Assembly (NCBI GenBank): GCA_040902655.1
Contig: JBBDWV010000026.1
Span: forward strand, 1 to 34,118
DNA from: Mycobacteriales bacterium
GTDB lineage: Bacteria > Actinomycetota > Actinomycetes > Mycobacteriales > SCTD01
Reading direction: 5' to 3'
DNA: 34,118 bases
Shown: one piece after another, positions 1 to 7,882 of the stretch
Position numbering within the stretch: position 1 is the first letter of the stretch
How the letters are laid out: every line of letters begins with the position of its first letter
Position numbers and translations under genes: made by a program
Notes under the pieces: model-generated
The model's input: only the letters and a program-made list of their open reading frames with translations
Database searches by the model: none
Told to the model about the DNA's origin: nothing

Positions 1-5
1 GGCTC

Positions 6-52
6 ATGAGTCAACGACTACCGCTACGCGCGCATCTTGACGTGAGTCACCA
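6..52. repeat. Degenerate 36-bp-period repeat, left copy
   Basis: The motif TGAGTCA occurs at 7-13 and again at 43-49, exactly 36 bases apart, with TACGCGCGCA at 25-34 between them. The same order of motifs (TGAG-CAACGAC-ACC-TACGCGCGCA-TGAG) returns at 912-971 on the other side of the membrane-protein gene. The array may continue to the left of the window. There are no unique spacers, so it is not a CRISPR array. Confidence 0.55.
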
Positions 53-89
53 GGGCATCGTCATGGGCAGCGACACCGGAGGTGGCGGG

Positions 90-746
90 ATGACGCGCCA
101 AGTACGTCTGCGCTCCTCTGGTCGTGGTCGAGCGGCCAGATTCGCCGGCCGAGCCGCGCTACTTGGTGGTGTCGCGTGGCTGGCGCTGATACCGGCCGCT
201 GAACTTCACAGGCGAGACCTGCTCGGCTACGACGGCTACAACCGACTCCTCGTCGTCCCCCTGTTGCTCTTCGCCTTGGCTATGTGGCAGGCACCTCGAG
301 CTGGTCTGGCCAACGGCGGTCTCGCACGCGTCGGGTTCACGGCCGCTGCGGTAGGTGCGGCTGTCCTTGCTGCCGGAAACGTCATCGAGTTCTACGGGGT
401 CCTGTTCCAGGATGGCCTGAACGCGTACGCCGCCTCGCAGGCGGATGTCGATGAGCACTGGATCGGCTCCGACATCGGGTGGATCGTCTTCGGCATCGGG
501 ATGCTCGTCCTGCTCGTCGGCGGCGTGGTCGCCGCGCTGGGCCTTCGCCACCGCAAGCAGCGCTGGCTGGTCGCGTTCACGGCAGCACTCGGTCTCGGTG
601 TTCTCGGCGGCAATCTGTTCGGCCTGGCTCCAGCGCTCGTGAGCGTGCCGGTGCTCGCTCTGTATGCCGCCGGATGGACCGCCTTCGGGCGTCACCTCCT
701 TCTTCAAGCACCTTCGGTCGCGTCCGGTGCTGCGCCGACGGTGTAG
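90..746 (+). CDS. Integral membrane protein of unknown function (218 aa)
   Basis: I do not recognise the family. The protein has a basic N-terminus (several Arg in the first 20 residues) followed by about five or six hydrophobic segments, roughly at residues 19-38, 51-67, 80-101, 131-150 and 163-200. A polar loop around residues 105-130 contains Asp, Glu and His. I chose the ATG at 90 rather than the upstream in-frame ATG at 6, because a strong Shine-Dalgarno GGAGG lies at 78-82, seven bases before it. The stretch 6-89 also belongs partly to a repeat and reads poorly as protein. The gene is alone on its strand and lies between two copies of a degenerate 36-bp repeat, so it looks like an accessory insertion. 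No function is inferred. Confidence 0.7.
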   Translation: MTRQVRLRSSGRGRAARFAGRAALLGGVAWLALIPAAELHRRDLLGYDGYNRLLVVPLLLFALAMWQAPRAGLANGGLARVGFTAAAVGAAVLAAGNVIEFYGVLFQDGLNAYAASQADVDEHWIGSDIGWIVFGIGMLVLLVGGVVAALGLRHRKQRWLVAFTAALGLGVLGGNLFGLAPALVSVPVLALYAAGWTAFGRHLLLQAPSVASGAAPTV

Positions 747-908
747 GAGCGGCGGCAACACCGAAAGGCGCCCGTCCACAAGCGCTCATGGCGGGGCTTT
801 CGCGACCACGGGGTGATGCGATCGCCTTGGTCACTGCCTGCCGCTGGCCCATCGTCAGTCCCACGATCAGGACCTATCGGCAGGCTACTCACCAGCCAGG
901 CAGGCACG

Positions 909-972
909 CTGTACGCGCGCATCGCTGAATGAGGCAACGACCACCCTTACGCGCGCACTTTTGGTGAGCCAA
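909..972. repeat. Degenerate 36-bp-period repeat, right copies
   Basis: TACGCGCGCA occurs at 912-921 and 948-957 (36 bases apart). TGAGGCA at 930 and TGAGCCA at 965 are 35 bases apart. The stretch 929-968 aligns with 6-45 at roughly four of five positions. Together with the left copy it brackets the membrane-protein gene. The rest of the 747-1003 gap shows no convincing gene. Confidence 0.55.
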
Positions 973-1003
973 CGCGAACCGGCACAGCAACGACCGTGCG
1001 CCA

Positions 1004-1306
<303 letters not shown>

Positions 1307-1743
1307 TCAACTGCGCCTGAGTGCGTCGTCTTCCCGTACGGGTACGGGTGTCGCGACCTGTGCCACGGTGCGCAGAGCTACGTGCAGGCGGAGCCCGGCG
1401 GCGGCGGTCAGTGCGGCCACGACCGCGATCGCGGGGAGGGCCCCGAGCCGGTCGCTGACGAGGCCGGCGATGAGAGCTCCGGCGAGGTAGCCGAGGTCGC
1501 GCCAGGGTCGGTACACCCGAGGGCTGCCGGTCGGTCGCTGGGTCCGACGAGGTCGGTGATCGCGGCGAGCACCATGAGTGGGCGCCGAGCAGGAGCAGCG
1601 GCACGGCTGTGCGCTCGACGCCGATGGCCGCGCCGAGGAAGGCGTAGACGACGACGAGCAGGCCGAACCGCGCTGAGTTCTCACGCGGTCCGAGCCGGAT
1701 CTCGCCCGCCGTCGCCCGGGCGCGGCCACCTGCCGTGCCACGT
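1307..1743 (-). pseudogene. Decayed MFS transporter: both ends kept, middle lost, two frameshifts
   Basis: Three reading frames must be joined to follow one transporter. The N-terminal piece (about 1590-1690) reads RFGLLVVVYAFLGAAIGVER, a typical first transmembrane helix. The frame then changes near 1576-1590 to a piece reading MVLAAITDLVGPSDRPAALG. It changes again near 1514-1522 to the C-terminal piece YRPWRDLGYLAGALIAGLVS, which matches the late helices of major facilitator permeases, and ends at the stop at 1307. A complete permease needs about 400 residues, and only about 140 codons are present, so roughly two thirds of the gene is missing. It sits between the dioxygenase gene and the regulator, where persulfide operons often carry a sulfite or sulfur transporter. 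I infer that it once exported a product of the pathway. Assembly error is a possible alternative for the frameshifts. Confidence 0.75.
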
Positions 1744-3141
1744 TCACGCTGGCGTCGTCACGACCGGCAGGCCGGCGCCTTCGGCCTCGTTGAACGCCCC
1801 GATCACGGCGGTCACGTCCTTGCCGGCCGCGTCGAGGATCGACGCGGCGATGGTGGCGCGGAACCCGCCGGCGCAGTGCACGTGCACCGGCTGGTCTGCC
1901 GGGACCTCGTCCGTGCGGTCGAGCAGCTCGTGCAGCGGGATGTGCACGGCCCCCTCCACGTGTCCGTCCTGCCACTCGGCGTTGCGGCGGACGTCGAGGA
2001 TGAGGACGTCCGGGTCCCGCTCCCGGACGGCGGCGACGTCTTCGAACGTGGCCGTACGGAAGCTGGCGACCCCGCGTTCACCGGCGAGCTGCTCGACGGG
2101 TGCCGTGGCCTGCGCGGCGGGTCGATCGATGCCGATGCGGACGAGCTCGCGCTGCGCCTCGGCGACCTGCTCGGGTGAGTCCGCGATGAGCGTGAGCGGG
2201 GTGCCCCACGGGATGAGCCAGCCGAGGAAGGTGACCATGTTGCCGTTGGCGTCGAAGCTGTAGCTGCCGGGGACGTGACCGCGGGCGAAGGCGGTCCGGT
2301 CGCGCAGGTCCACGACCCACTCGCCGGCGTCGACGCGGCGGCGCAGCTCGTCGGCGTCCGCGTGGTGCACGGGTGACAGGTCGACCGGTGCCGGTCCGGC
2401 GAGGTTGGTCGGGCCCATGTGGACGTAGTACGCGGGATAGGCGTCGAACCCGTCGAGCAGACTGCGGACGAAGTCGTCCTCGTCCTGGGTCAGCGCCGGG
2501 TTCTGGGTGCGCTGCTGCTCGACGGTGGAGGCGTCGCCGGAGGTGGGGGTGGCCGAGCAGAAGCTCCCGAACCCGTGGGTGGGGAGCACCGCGGCGTCGC
2601 CGGGCAGCTCGTCGGCCAGGCGTCGCACGGACGCGTACTGCCGGTGGCTGAGATCCACGGTCAGCTCGGGGGACACCAGGTCGGTGCGCCCGACCGAACC
2701 GAACAGCATCGACCCGCCGGTGAAGACCATCGTGGGCCGGTCACCCCGGCCGACGGCGAACGAGACGTGGTGCGGTGTGTGCCCGGGGGTGCCCATGGTG
2801 CGGACGGTCATCTGACCGACCTGCCGGACGTCCTCGTCGCAGACCTGGGTGCGCTCGTAGTCAGCCTCGGCCTCGCACGGCACGAGGTAGGGCACGTCGG
2901 CCTTGCGGGCGAACTCGAGCCCACCGGTGACGTAGTCGTTGTGCGCGTGCGTCTCGGCGACGGCCGCCAGCTGCACGCTGCGCTGTTCGAGAACCTTCTC
3001 GATGCGGTCGATGTCGCGCTGCGGATCGATGACCAGGGCGCTGGTGCCGTCGTCGACGACGTAGCTGCGGTCGCCCAGGCTCGGTGTCTCGACGATGGTG
3101 ACGGTCAGACCGTCGCGCTGCAGGGTGCTGTGGTCGCTCAT
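1744..3141 (-). CDS. cstB: CstB-like persulfide dioxygenase-rhodanese fusion (465 aa)
   Basis: The N-terminal metallo-beta-lactamase domain (about 1-235) has the ETHE1-type signature THAHNDY at 64-70 (H65, H67, D69) and the later TPGHTPHH and LPTHG metal motifs. Two rhodanese-like domains follow. The first (about 260-360) has no Cys in its active-site loop and looks catalytically dead. The second (about 370-465) has HCAGGFRA with catalytic Cys423. The order dioxygenase, inactive rhodanese, active rhodanese is the layout of staphylococcal CstB, which oxidises low-molecular-weight persulfides to thiosulfate in the cytoplasm. Length is normal for the family. The start ATG at 3141 is preceded by GAAGGAG, and upstream codons in this frame overlap the rhodanese gene and are not coding. 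It is the best-preserved gene of its operon. Confidence 0.9.
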   Translation of the reverse strand: MSDHSTLQRDGLTVTIVETPSLGDRSYVVDDGTSALVIDPQRDIDRIEKVLEQRSVQLAAVAETHAHNDYVTGGLEFARKADVPYLVPCEAEADYERTQVCDEDVRQVGQMTVRTMGTPGHTPHHVSFAVGRGDRPTMVFTGGSMLFGSVGRTDLVSPELTVDLSHRQYASVRRLADELPGDAAVLPTHGFGSFCSATPTSGDASTVEQQRTQNPALTQDEDDFVRSLLDGFDAYPAYYVHMGPTNLAGPAPVDLSPVHHADADELRRRVDAGEWVVDLRDRTAFARGHVPGSYSFDANGNMVTFLGWLIPWGTPLTLIADSPEQVAEAQRELVRIGIDRPAAQATAPVEQLAGERGVASFRTATFEDVAAVRERDPDVLILDVRRNAEWQDGHVEGAVHIPLHELLDRTDEVPADQPVHVHCAGGFRATIAASILDAAGKDVTAVIGAFNEAEGAGLPVVTTPA

Positions 3142-3166
3142 GAGATGGCTCCTTCTGCGGTGCAGA

Positions 3167-3400
3167 TCAGTGGCCCGGGGCGCCGGTCTCGACGGGTCGG
3201 CCGCTGCGGATCCACGCGCTGGTGCCGCCGGCGACGTTGCGTACGTCGATGCCGGCCCGGTCGAGCAGCTGAGCGGCCTGGGTGCTGCGGCCGCCGCTCT
3301 GGCAGGTGACGAACACGGGCTCGCTCTTGCGCACGTCCAGGACGGTGGCGCCGGCCTCGCGGGCGACATCCAGGTCGTCGTTGGCGACCTCGGTCAGCAT
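3167..3400 (-). CDS. Small single-domain rhodanese with internal deletion (77 aa)
   Basis: The active-site loop CQSGGRS at 33-39 (Cys33) and the C-terminal NVAGGTSAWIRSGRPVETG are classic for single-domain rhodaneses, which move sulfane sulfur between persulfide carriers. The usual protein is about 100-110 residues. Here the strand LDVR at 21-24 runs straight into KSEPVFVTC, so the conserved segment with the E-Y-x-x-GHI-x-GA region is absent. The deletion is in frame and the gene keeps a strong ribosome-binding site (AAGGAGG just before the ATG at 3400). The fold is probably damaged. It is the first gene of the leftward persulfide operon, 25 bases upstream of the dioxygenase. Translation may still matter for coupling even if the enzyme is inactive. 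Confidence 0.75.
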   Translation of the reverse strand: MLTEVANDDLDVAREAGATVLDVRKSEPVFVTCQSGGRSTQAAQLLDRAGIDVRNVAGGTSAWIRSGRPVETGAPGH

Positions 3401-3417
3401 GGTTCCTCCTTCAGAGC

Positions 3418-3455
3418 TGCAATGGCGTTAGTACCCCAGGGGGTATCCATTGCAA
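3418..3455 (-). promoter_or_regulatory. Promoter and nested palindromic operator of the persulfide operon
   Basis: A perfect inverted repeat TACCCC-AG-GGGGTA spans 3432-3445, the C-tract/G-tract form of operator used by CsoR-family repressors. It lies inside a larger 8-bp inverted repeat, TGCAATGG (3418-3425) and CCATTGCA (3447-3454). Read leftward, TTGCAA (3450-3455) and TACTAA (3428-3433) could be -35 and -10 boxes with a 16-base spacer, which would put the operator between them. The rhodanese start is about 30 bases downstream. The palindromes are seen; the promoter boxes and the regulator pairing are inferred. Confidence 0.7.
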
Positions 3456-3551
3456 CCCCCTTCGGCCGGAAATGTTCCGGCGTCCACGGCGCCCAGCCCG
3501 TGGGCGCCAGTCCCGACGGCACGAAGGCCGGCCCTTGTGCCTGTCGGCCCG

Positions 3552-3863
3552 CTAGGAGGAGGTAGGTCGACGGGCGAGCAGCAGCGTGTCGACGGCGGTG
3601 TCCTCGCCGACCTGCCAGTCGATCTGCAGCCCACGCTCCTGCGCGCGTTGCTGTCCGCGTTGCAGCCCGACCGGGGAGAAGTCCAGCGCCGTGACCGTCC
3701 AGCCGCGCGAAACCAGCCACAGCGACATCCGGCCCTCACCGGCAGCGACGTCCAGCGCTCGTCCGGCGGGCACGTTCGCGAGCAGCGACGCGGCCAGCGC
3801 GTTCGGTTCGTCCGACCACTGCTGAGCGGCGGCGTACCTGTTGTCCCAGTCCTCAGCGCGCAC
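3552..3863 (-). pseudogene. SAM-dependent methyltransferase, apparently lacking its centre (103 aa)
   Basis: The first 65 residues are a normal class I methyltransferase start: EDWDNRY, then the SAM-binding glycine loop LDVAAGEGRMSLWL and the acidic LDFSP that ends strand 2. After the segment ending in IDW, the protein jumps to VGEDTAVDTLLLARRPTSS, which resembles the very C-terminal strand of this family (proteins of about 200 residues). I infer an in-frame loss of roughly 90-100 residues that includes most of the substrate-binding half. The start is probably GTG at 3863, after GGAAGGGG; longer in-frame starts exist up to 3929. It lies upstream of, and in the same direction as, the persulfide operon, but is separated from it by the operator. 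Probably inactive. Confidence 0.6.
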
Positions 3864-4086
3864 GCCATGTCCCCTTCCCGGTCGAGCGACGGCGCCACCG
3901 TCGGTGCTGCCTGATCCTGGCAGTGACACCGGCCGAGTGTGCCGGAGGCGTCAGGGTGCGAGGCCGCGTCGCCGGGTGGGCGGCGCAGTCGTGCTGCCCC
4001 GCGACGACAAGGGCGACGGCGCTGTGCGGAGGTGGCAGCCGGGGCGAGACACTGAGCAACGAGTCGACGGAGAGGCGTCAGATCAG

Positions 4087-4467
4087 ATGAGCAGCGACCA
4101 CCCGGACGACGGCGAGCCAGCCGGGGAGCGGGAGCCGGACTACCGCTTCACGCTGGCCAACGAGCGCACCTTCCTGGCCTGGCTGCGGACGGCGCTGGCA
4201 CTGGATGCTGCCGGCATCGCCGCCGTGCACCTGCTGCCGCAGTTGCTCGTGCCGGGAGTGCGGGAGCTCGCCGGCGTGTCGCTGGTGGTGCTCGGCGCCG
4301 TCGTCGCCGGCGGTGCGTACTCGCGCTGGCAGTGCTACCAGCAGGCACTACGCCACGGGAGGCCGCTTCCGCCGAGCCGGCTGCCCGCGGTCCTCGTGAT
4401 CGTCCTGACCGTGGTGAGCGTGCTCGCCGTGGCGCTGCTGGTCGTCGAGTCGGCGGTCGAGTCGTGA
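4087..4467 (+). CDS. DUF202/YidH-family membrane protein (126 aa)
   Basis: The motif RFTLANERTFLAWLRTALAL near residues 19-38 is the hallmark of the DUF202 family. Three transmembrane helices follow (about 33-52, 59-80, 97-122), with RWQCYQQALRHGRPLPPSR as the loop between the last two. These short inner-membrane proteins have no well-established biochemical role. The ATG at 4087 follows a weak GGAGAGG and gives the usual family length; the codons upstream are not protein-like. The next gene, of the same family, begins inside this gene's stop codon (GTGA), so the two are translationally coupled and may form a hetero-oligomer. The 223 bases upstream are a divergent promoter region in which I see no gene. 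Confidence 0.9.
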   Translation: MSSDHPDDGEPAGEREPDYRFTLANERTFLAWLRTALALDAAGIAAVHLLPQLLVPGVRELAGVSLVVLGAVVAGGAYSRWQCYQQALRHGRPLPPSRLPAVLVIVLTVVSVLAVALLVVESAVES

Positions 4468-4811
4468 CCACTGATCGTTTGTTCGACGAGGGCGCGGCGC
4501 TCGAGCGCACGCAGATGGCCTGGGCCCGCACCGGCCTCGGGCTGCTGGCGACGTCTGCGATCGCAGCTCGGCTGACGCTCGACGAGTCGACGTGGATGGC
4601 CGCAGTGGTGGCGGCTGTCGGAGGCCTGGGCGCCATCGCTCTCCTGCTCGTCGGGCAGAGCCGTTACCGGGCGGTGCACGAGGAGCTCTGGACGTCCGCT
4701 TCCGCCGCGACGATCGGGGCTCGGCCCGCAACAGCGGGAGTACGGGCCGCAACATCCGCCGCGATCGTGCTTTCCACGGTGCTCGTGGTGAGCATCGCCC
4801 TGAGTGGGTGA
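4464..4811 (+). CDS. Second DUF202-family membrane protein (115 aa)
   Basis: The N-terminal ALERTQMAWARTGLGLLATSA is the DUF202 motif in the variant form usual for the second member of such pairs. Three hydrophobic helices are visible (about 19-40, 46-63, 92-113). The start is GTG at 4464, overlapping the stop of the upstream DUF202 gene by four bases. Tandem DUF202 pairs of unequal sequence are common in Actinobacteria, which supports treating the two as one functional unit. Function unknown. Confidence 0.88.
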   Translation: MTTDRLFDEGAALERTQMAWARTGLGLLATSAIAARLTLDESTWMAAVVAAVGGLGAIALLLVGQSRYRAVHEELWTSASAATIGARPATAGVRAATSAAIVLSTVLVVSIALSG

Positions 4812-4812
4812 C

Positions 4813-4830
4813 ACCCGTACGGGCACGGGT
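4813..4830 (+). terminator. Possible hairpin after the DUF202 pair
   Basis: ACCCGT and ACGGGT flank a 6-base loop directly after the stop at 4811, with a nested CCCGTACGGG palindrome at 4814-4823. There is no T-tract, so this is only a weak terminator or operator candidate. Confidence 0.25.
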
Positions 4831-4893
4831 ACGCCCCCGTTACCGTCCACGTCGGGAGGCGCCCATGCAGCCGGACTCGTCGACGTCGTCGTG

Positions 4894-4983
4894 ATGGGCA
4901 CGGTGGAGCAGACGATGCGACGGTTCTCGGTGGCTGACAGCTCTGACGACGGACGGGTCGTCACATGTCCGGCGCTGACATGA
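4894..4983 (+). CDS. Possible 29-aa micro-ORF leading into the hexosaminidase gene
   Basis: An ATG at 4894 opens 29 codons that end in a TGA overlapping the ATG at 4980 (ATGA). It is itself preceded by a 9-codon ORF (4865-4894) that has a GGGAGG site and a TGATG junction. The chain of overlaps suggests translational coupling, either a leader or the remnant of a lost gene. The peptide itself (FSVADSSDDGRVVTCPAL) is not recognisable, and such short overlaps also arise by chance in GC-rich DNA. Confidence 0.2.
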   Translation: MGTVEQTMRRFSVADSSDDGRVVTCPALT

Positions 4984-6743
4984 CGTCCGGTCTCTACCCC
5001 GAGCCGCGATCCCTGCGGGTGGAGGAGGCGGCTGCGGCGGGCGAGCAGGTCACGGTCATCGACGACTCCTCCTTGCCGACACAGGGCTACTCGATCCGCG
5101 CGGACGCTGACGGCGTCGTCGTACGCCATACCGGCGCTGCCGGTCACCGGTACGCGGCGTCGACGCTCCGGCAGCTCCGTGCGGTGTACGGGGGGAGGCT
5201 GCCGCGGTGCGAGGTCGTTGACTGGCCCGACCTCCCGGTGCGCGGCTTCCTGCTCGACGTCTCACGGGGGCGGGTGCCGACCCGCGAGACACTCGCCCGG
5301 CTGGTCGGCCTGCTGGAACTGGGGCGCTACAACCACCTGCAGCTCCACGTGGAGCACGCCTTCGCCTACGCCCACCACTCCACGGTGTGGCGCGGCAGCT
5401 CGCCGCTCACCGGTGCGGACCTCGTATGGCTGGACGACACCTGCAGCGCGGCGGGTATCGAGCTCGCCGCGAACCAGTCGTCGTTCGGGCACTTCGGCCG
5501 CTGGCTCGCGCACGAGACGTACCGCTCCCGCGCGGAGTGCCCCTCGGGCTGGGAGCCGGTGCCGGGTCACCCCGCGCCACCGACGGTGCTCGCACCCCGT
5601 CCGGAGAACGCCGACTTCGTGCTGTCCCTCCTGCACGAGCAGCTCGGCTTCCTCAGCTCCGACACGGTGAACATCGGCTGTGACGAGACCTTCGAGCTCG
5701 GGTGGGGGCGCAGCCGCGACCGGGTGGTCGCCAACGGCGTGGGGAGCGTCTTCGTCGAGCACGTGAACCGCATCGCCCGCCCCCTGCTCCAGCAGGGGCG
5801 ACGGGTGCTCGCGTGGGGCGACATGCTGGCCAAGCACCCGGAGGCGCTGCCGCTACTCGACAAAGCTGTGACGTCACTGGTGTGGTCGTACGAAGCACCT
5901 GGCGCCACGCCGCCGGAGCTCAGCCCACGTCAGGCGAAGCTCGCACAGGCGCTCGGCTTCGAGGGGGGAGCGCCACCGGACTTCGCCTCCCTCGTCGAAC
6001 CGCACGTCGACGCCGGCCGGGACTTCTGGGTGTGTCCCGGCACGTCGACGTGGAACTCCTTCGTCGGTCGCGGCGAGAACGCCCGGGCCAATCTGCTCGA
6101 CGCAGCGGTCGCCGGGCGCGACAGCGGGGCCAGCGGCTACCTGGTCACCGACTGGGGCGACAACGGCCACTTGCAGCCGCCCTCGGCCAGCTTCGCGCCC
6201 CTGCTGTACGGCGCCGCGGTCGCGTGGTGCGCCCGGACCAACAGCGACCTCGACGTGGCGCCGGTGCTCGACCGTGAGGTGTTCGCCGACGTCGCGGAGC
6301 GGCTCGGCGGCAGCGTCGAGCTGCTCGCGAGCGCCGCCGCTGCCACCGGGATCCCCGCGCTGAACGCGAGCCCGCTGTTCAGCCGCGTCCTGCCGAAGGC
6401 GCTGTCGTTCGTCGCCTCCGAGGTGGATGCTCGGGGCGCCGCAGCGGCTCTGGAGGCGCTCGATGCCGGCCTGGCGGCGCTCACCGCGGCGCGTCCGCAG
6501 TGCGCCGACGGAGATCTGGTCGTCGCCGAGCTGCAGACGGCGGCGCGGCTGGCGCGCGTGGGTGCGCTGCGCCTGCTCGGCGCGGCCGGCGCGCCTCGGT
6601 CGGTGGACGAGCAGGATCTGCAGGGCCTGCTCGACGACGTGCGCTCCTGCTGGCTTGCGCGCAGTCGCCCTGGCGAGATGGACGAGAGCCTGCGTCCGCT
6701 GCGCGAGGGGCTCGACGCGGGCGCGGAAGGCCCGGCCGGATGA
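4980..6743 (+). CDS. Glycoside hydrolase family 20 beta-N-acetylhexosaminidase, cytoplasmic (587 aa)
   Basis: An N-terminal GH20b-like domain (about 1-80) precedes the TIM-barrel that begins at PVRGFLLDVSRGRVPT. The catalytic Asp-Glu pair is D235-E236 in NIGCDETFELGW. The Asp orients the substrate acetamido group and the Glu is the general acid, as known for GH20. Trp-rich loops (LAWGDM, SLVWSYEAP, TDWGDNGH) fit the sugar-binding pocket. There is no signal peptide, so it probably acts on imported amino-sugar oligosaccharides. The start is uncertain: ATG 4980 is coupled to a micro-ORF, ATG 4965 is also in frame, and neither has a clear ribosome-binding site. The stop overlaps the ATG of nagA, which places it in amino-sugar use. 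Substrate preference (chitobiose, other GlcNAc or GalNAc glycosides) cannot be told. Confidence 0.85.
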   Translation: MTSGLYPEPRSLRVEEAAAAGEQVTVIDDSSLPTQGYSIRADADGVVVRHTGAAGHRYAASTLRQLRAVYGGRLPRCEVVDWPDLPVRGFLLDVSRGRVPTRETLARLVGLLELGRYNHLQLHVEHAFAYAHHSTVWRGSSPLTGADLVWLDDTCSAAGIELAANQSSFGHFGRWLAHETYRSRAECPSGWEPVPGHPAPPTVLAPRPENADFVLSLLHEQLGFLSSDTVNIGCDETFELGWGRSRDRVVANGVGSVFVEHVNRIARPLLQQGRRVLAWGDMLAKHPEALPLLDKAVTSLVWSYEAPGATPPELSPRQAKLAQALGFEGGAPPDFASLVEPHVDAGRDFWVCPGTSTWNSFVGRGENARANLLDAAVAGRDSGASGYLVTDWGDNGHLQPPSASFAPLLYGAAVAWCARTNSDLDVAPVLDREVFADVAERLGGSVELLASAAAATGIPALNASPLFSRVLPKALSFVASEVDARGAAAALEALDAGLAALTAARPQCADGDLVVAELQTAARLARVGALRLLGAAGAPRSVDEQDLQGLLDDVRSCWLARSRPGEMDESLRPLREGLDAGAEGPAG

Positions 6744-7882
6744 TCGGCGTCGTCGGGGGAACGCGGATCGACGCCCTGCCGGACGGCCCTGCCGCGGCGG
6801 GTGACCTGGTGCTCGTCGACGGCCGCATCGGTGAGCCCGACGGCGCGCCGGCACGTCGCGCCGACGCGACCGGGCTGCTCGTCGCGCCGGCACTGCTCGA
6901 CCTGCAGTGCAATGGCTTCGGCGGCATCGATCTCACGCTGGAGCCCGAGCGGTTGTGGGAGGTCGGGACGCACCTGCCCCGGTTCGGGGTCGGTGCGTTC
7001 CTGCCCACGCTCGTGTCGGCCGGTGACGTCATCGTCGTTCGGGCGCAGCGGGCGCTCGCGCAGCGTCCCGACGGCTATCGCGGTGCCGAGCCACTCGGCC
7101 TGCACCTGGAAGGGCCGCTGCTCGCGAAGGTCCGCCGCGGCGCCCACGCTGCCGAGGCAGTACGAGCGTTGGCCGACACCGATACCGCGTCCTGGTCGCG
7201 CCGTGCCGGCGTCGTCTGTGTGACGCTCGCGCCCGAGCTGCCCGGCGTGCTCGACCTCGTGAACGAGCTCTCGCAGCGCGACGTTCTCGTCTCGCTGGGG
7301 CACAGTGACGCCACCGCCGAGCAGGCCTCGGCAGCCGTCGACGCCGGTGCCCGCAGCGTGACGCACCTGTTCAACGCGATGCGCCCGTTCGGCCACCGGG
7401 ATCCGGGGCTTGCCGGAGTAGGCCTGGCCGACCTCAGATTGAGCTGCGGGCTCATCGCCGACGGACTGCACTGCCACCCCACGGCGGTCGCGGCGGCGTG
7501 GCGGGCGCTCGCGCCAGACAGGGCAGTCCTGGTCACCGACAGCGTCGCCGCTGCCGGCGGCAGGACGACCGGTTCCACCCTCGGCCGCGAGCGTGTTGTT
7601 CTCGAGGGCGACGCGGTACGCACGCGTGCTGGAGTGCTGGCCGGCAGCACCCTGACCCTCGACGCCGCGGTCCGCAACCTGATCCGGTGGACCGGGTGCT
7701 CACCGGCCGCGGCGGTACGCGCAGCGACACGTACGCCGGCCGATCTGATCGGCTGCTCTCGTAAGGGGCGGCTGGAGCCCGGCGCAGACGCCGACGTGGT
7801 GCTGCTCCACCCGGACCTGACGGTTGCCGCGACGGTGCTGCGGGGCGAGGTCGTGCACGGGGAGGTGCGGTGGAGGTCCTGA
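6740..7882 (+). CDS. nagA: N-acetylglucosamine-6-phosphate deacetylase (380 aa)
   Basis: An amidohydrolase-superfamily enzyme that removes the acetyl group from GlcNAc-6-phosphate before deamination or wall-precursor synthesis. Metal and catalytic residues are present: E124 in HLEGP, H188 in GHSDAT, H209 in THLFNAM and the catalytic D267 in VTDSVAAAGG. The first barrel strand reads LDLQCNGFGG, so the HxH pair of two-metal relatives is replaced by Q-x-N as in the one-metal E. coli type. Length is normal. The ATG at 6740 overlaps the hexosaminidase stop (ATGA), giving tight coupling. No GlcNAc kinase or NagB is in the window, so the partner steps must be encoded elsewhere. The 202 bases after it hold no convincing gene. 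Confidence 0.93.
   Translation: MIGVVGGTRIDALPDGPAAAGDLVLVDGRIGEPDGAPARRADATGLLVAPALLDLQCNGFGGIDLTLEPERLWEVGTHLPRFGVGAFLPTLVSAGDVIVVRAQRALAQRPDGYRGAEPLGLHLEGPLLAKVRRGAHAAEAVRALADTDTASWSRRAGVVCVTLAPELPGVLDLVNELSQRDVLVSLGHSDATAEQASAAVDAGARSVTHLFNAMRPFGHRDPGLAGVGLADLRLSCGLIADGLHCHPTAVAAAWRALAPDRAVLVTDSVAAAGGRTTGSTLGRERVVLEGDAVRTRAGVLAGSTLTLDAAVRNLIRWTGCSPAAAVRAATRTPADLIGCSRKGRLEPGADADVVLLHPDLTVAATVLRGEVVHGEVRWRS

Noticed and set aside
6-972. CRISPR array or integron attC sites from the 36-bp-period repeats
   Set aside because: Units are degenerate and adjacent without unique spacers, and no RYYYAAC/GTTRRRY core pair of attC type could be placed.
1334-1350. CCCGTACGGGTACGGGT motif near 1334 as an operator, matching a similar string at 4813-4832
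   Set aside because: The first lies inside the transporter remnant's coding sequence, and CCGTACGG-type strings recur by chance in this GC-rich DNA.
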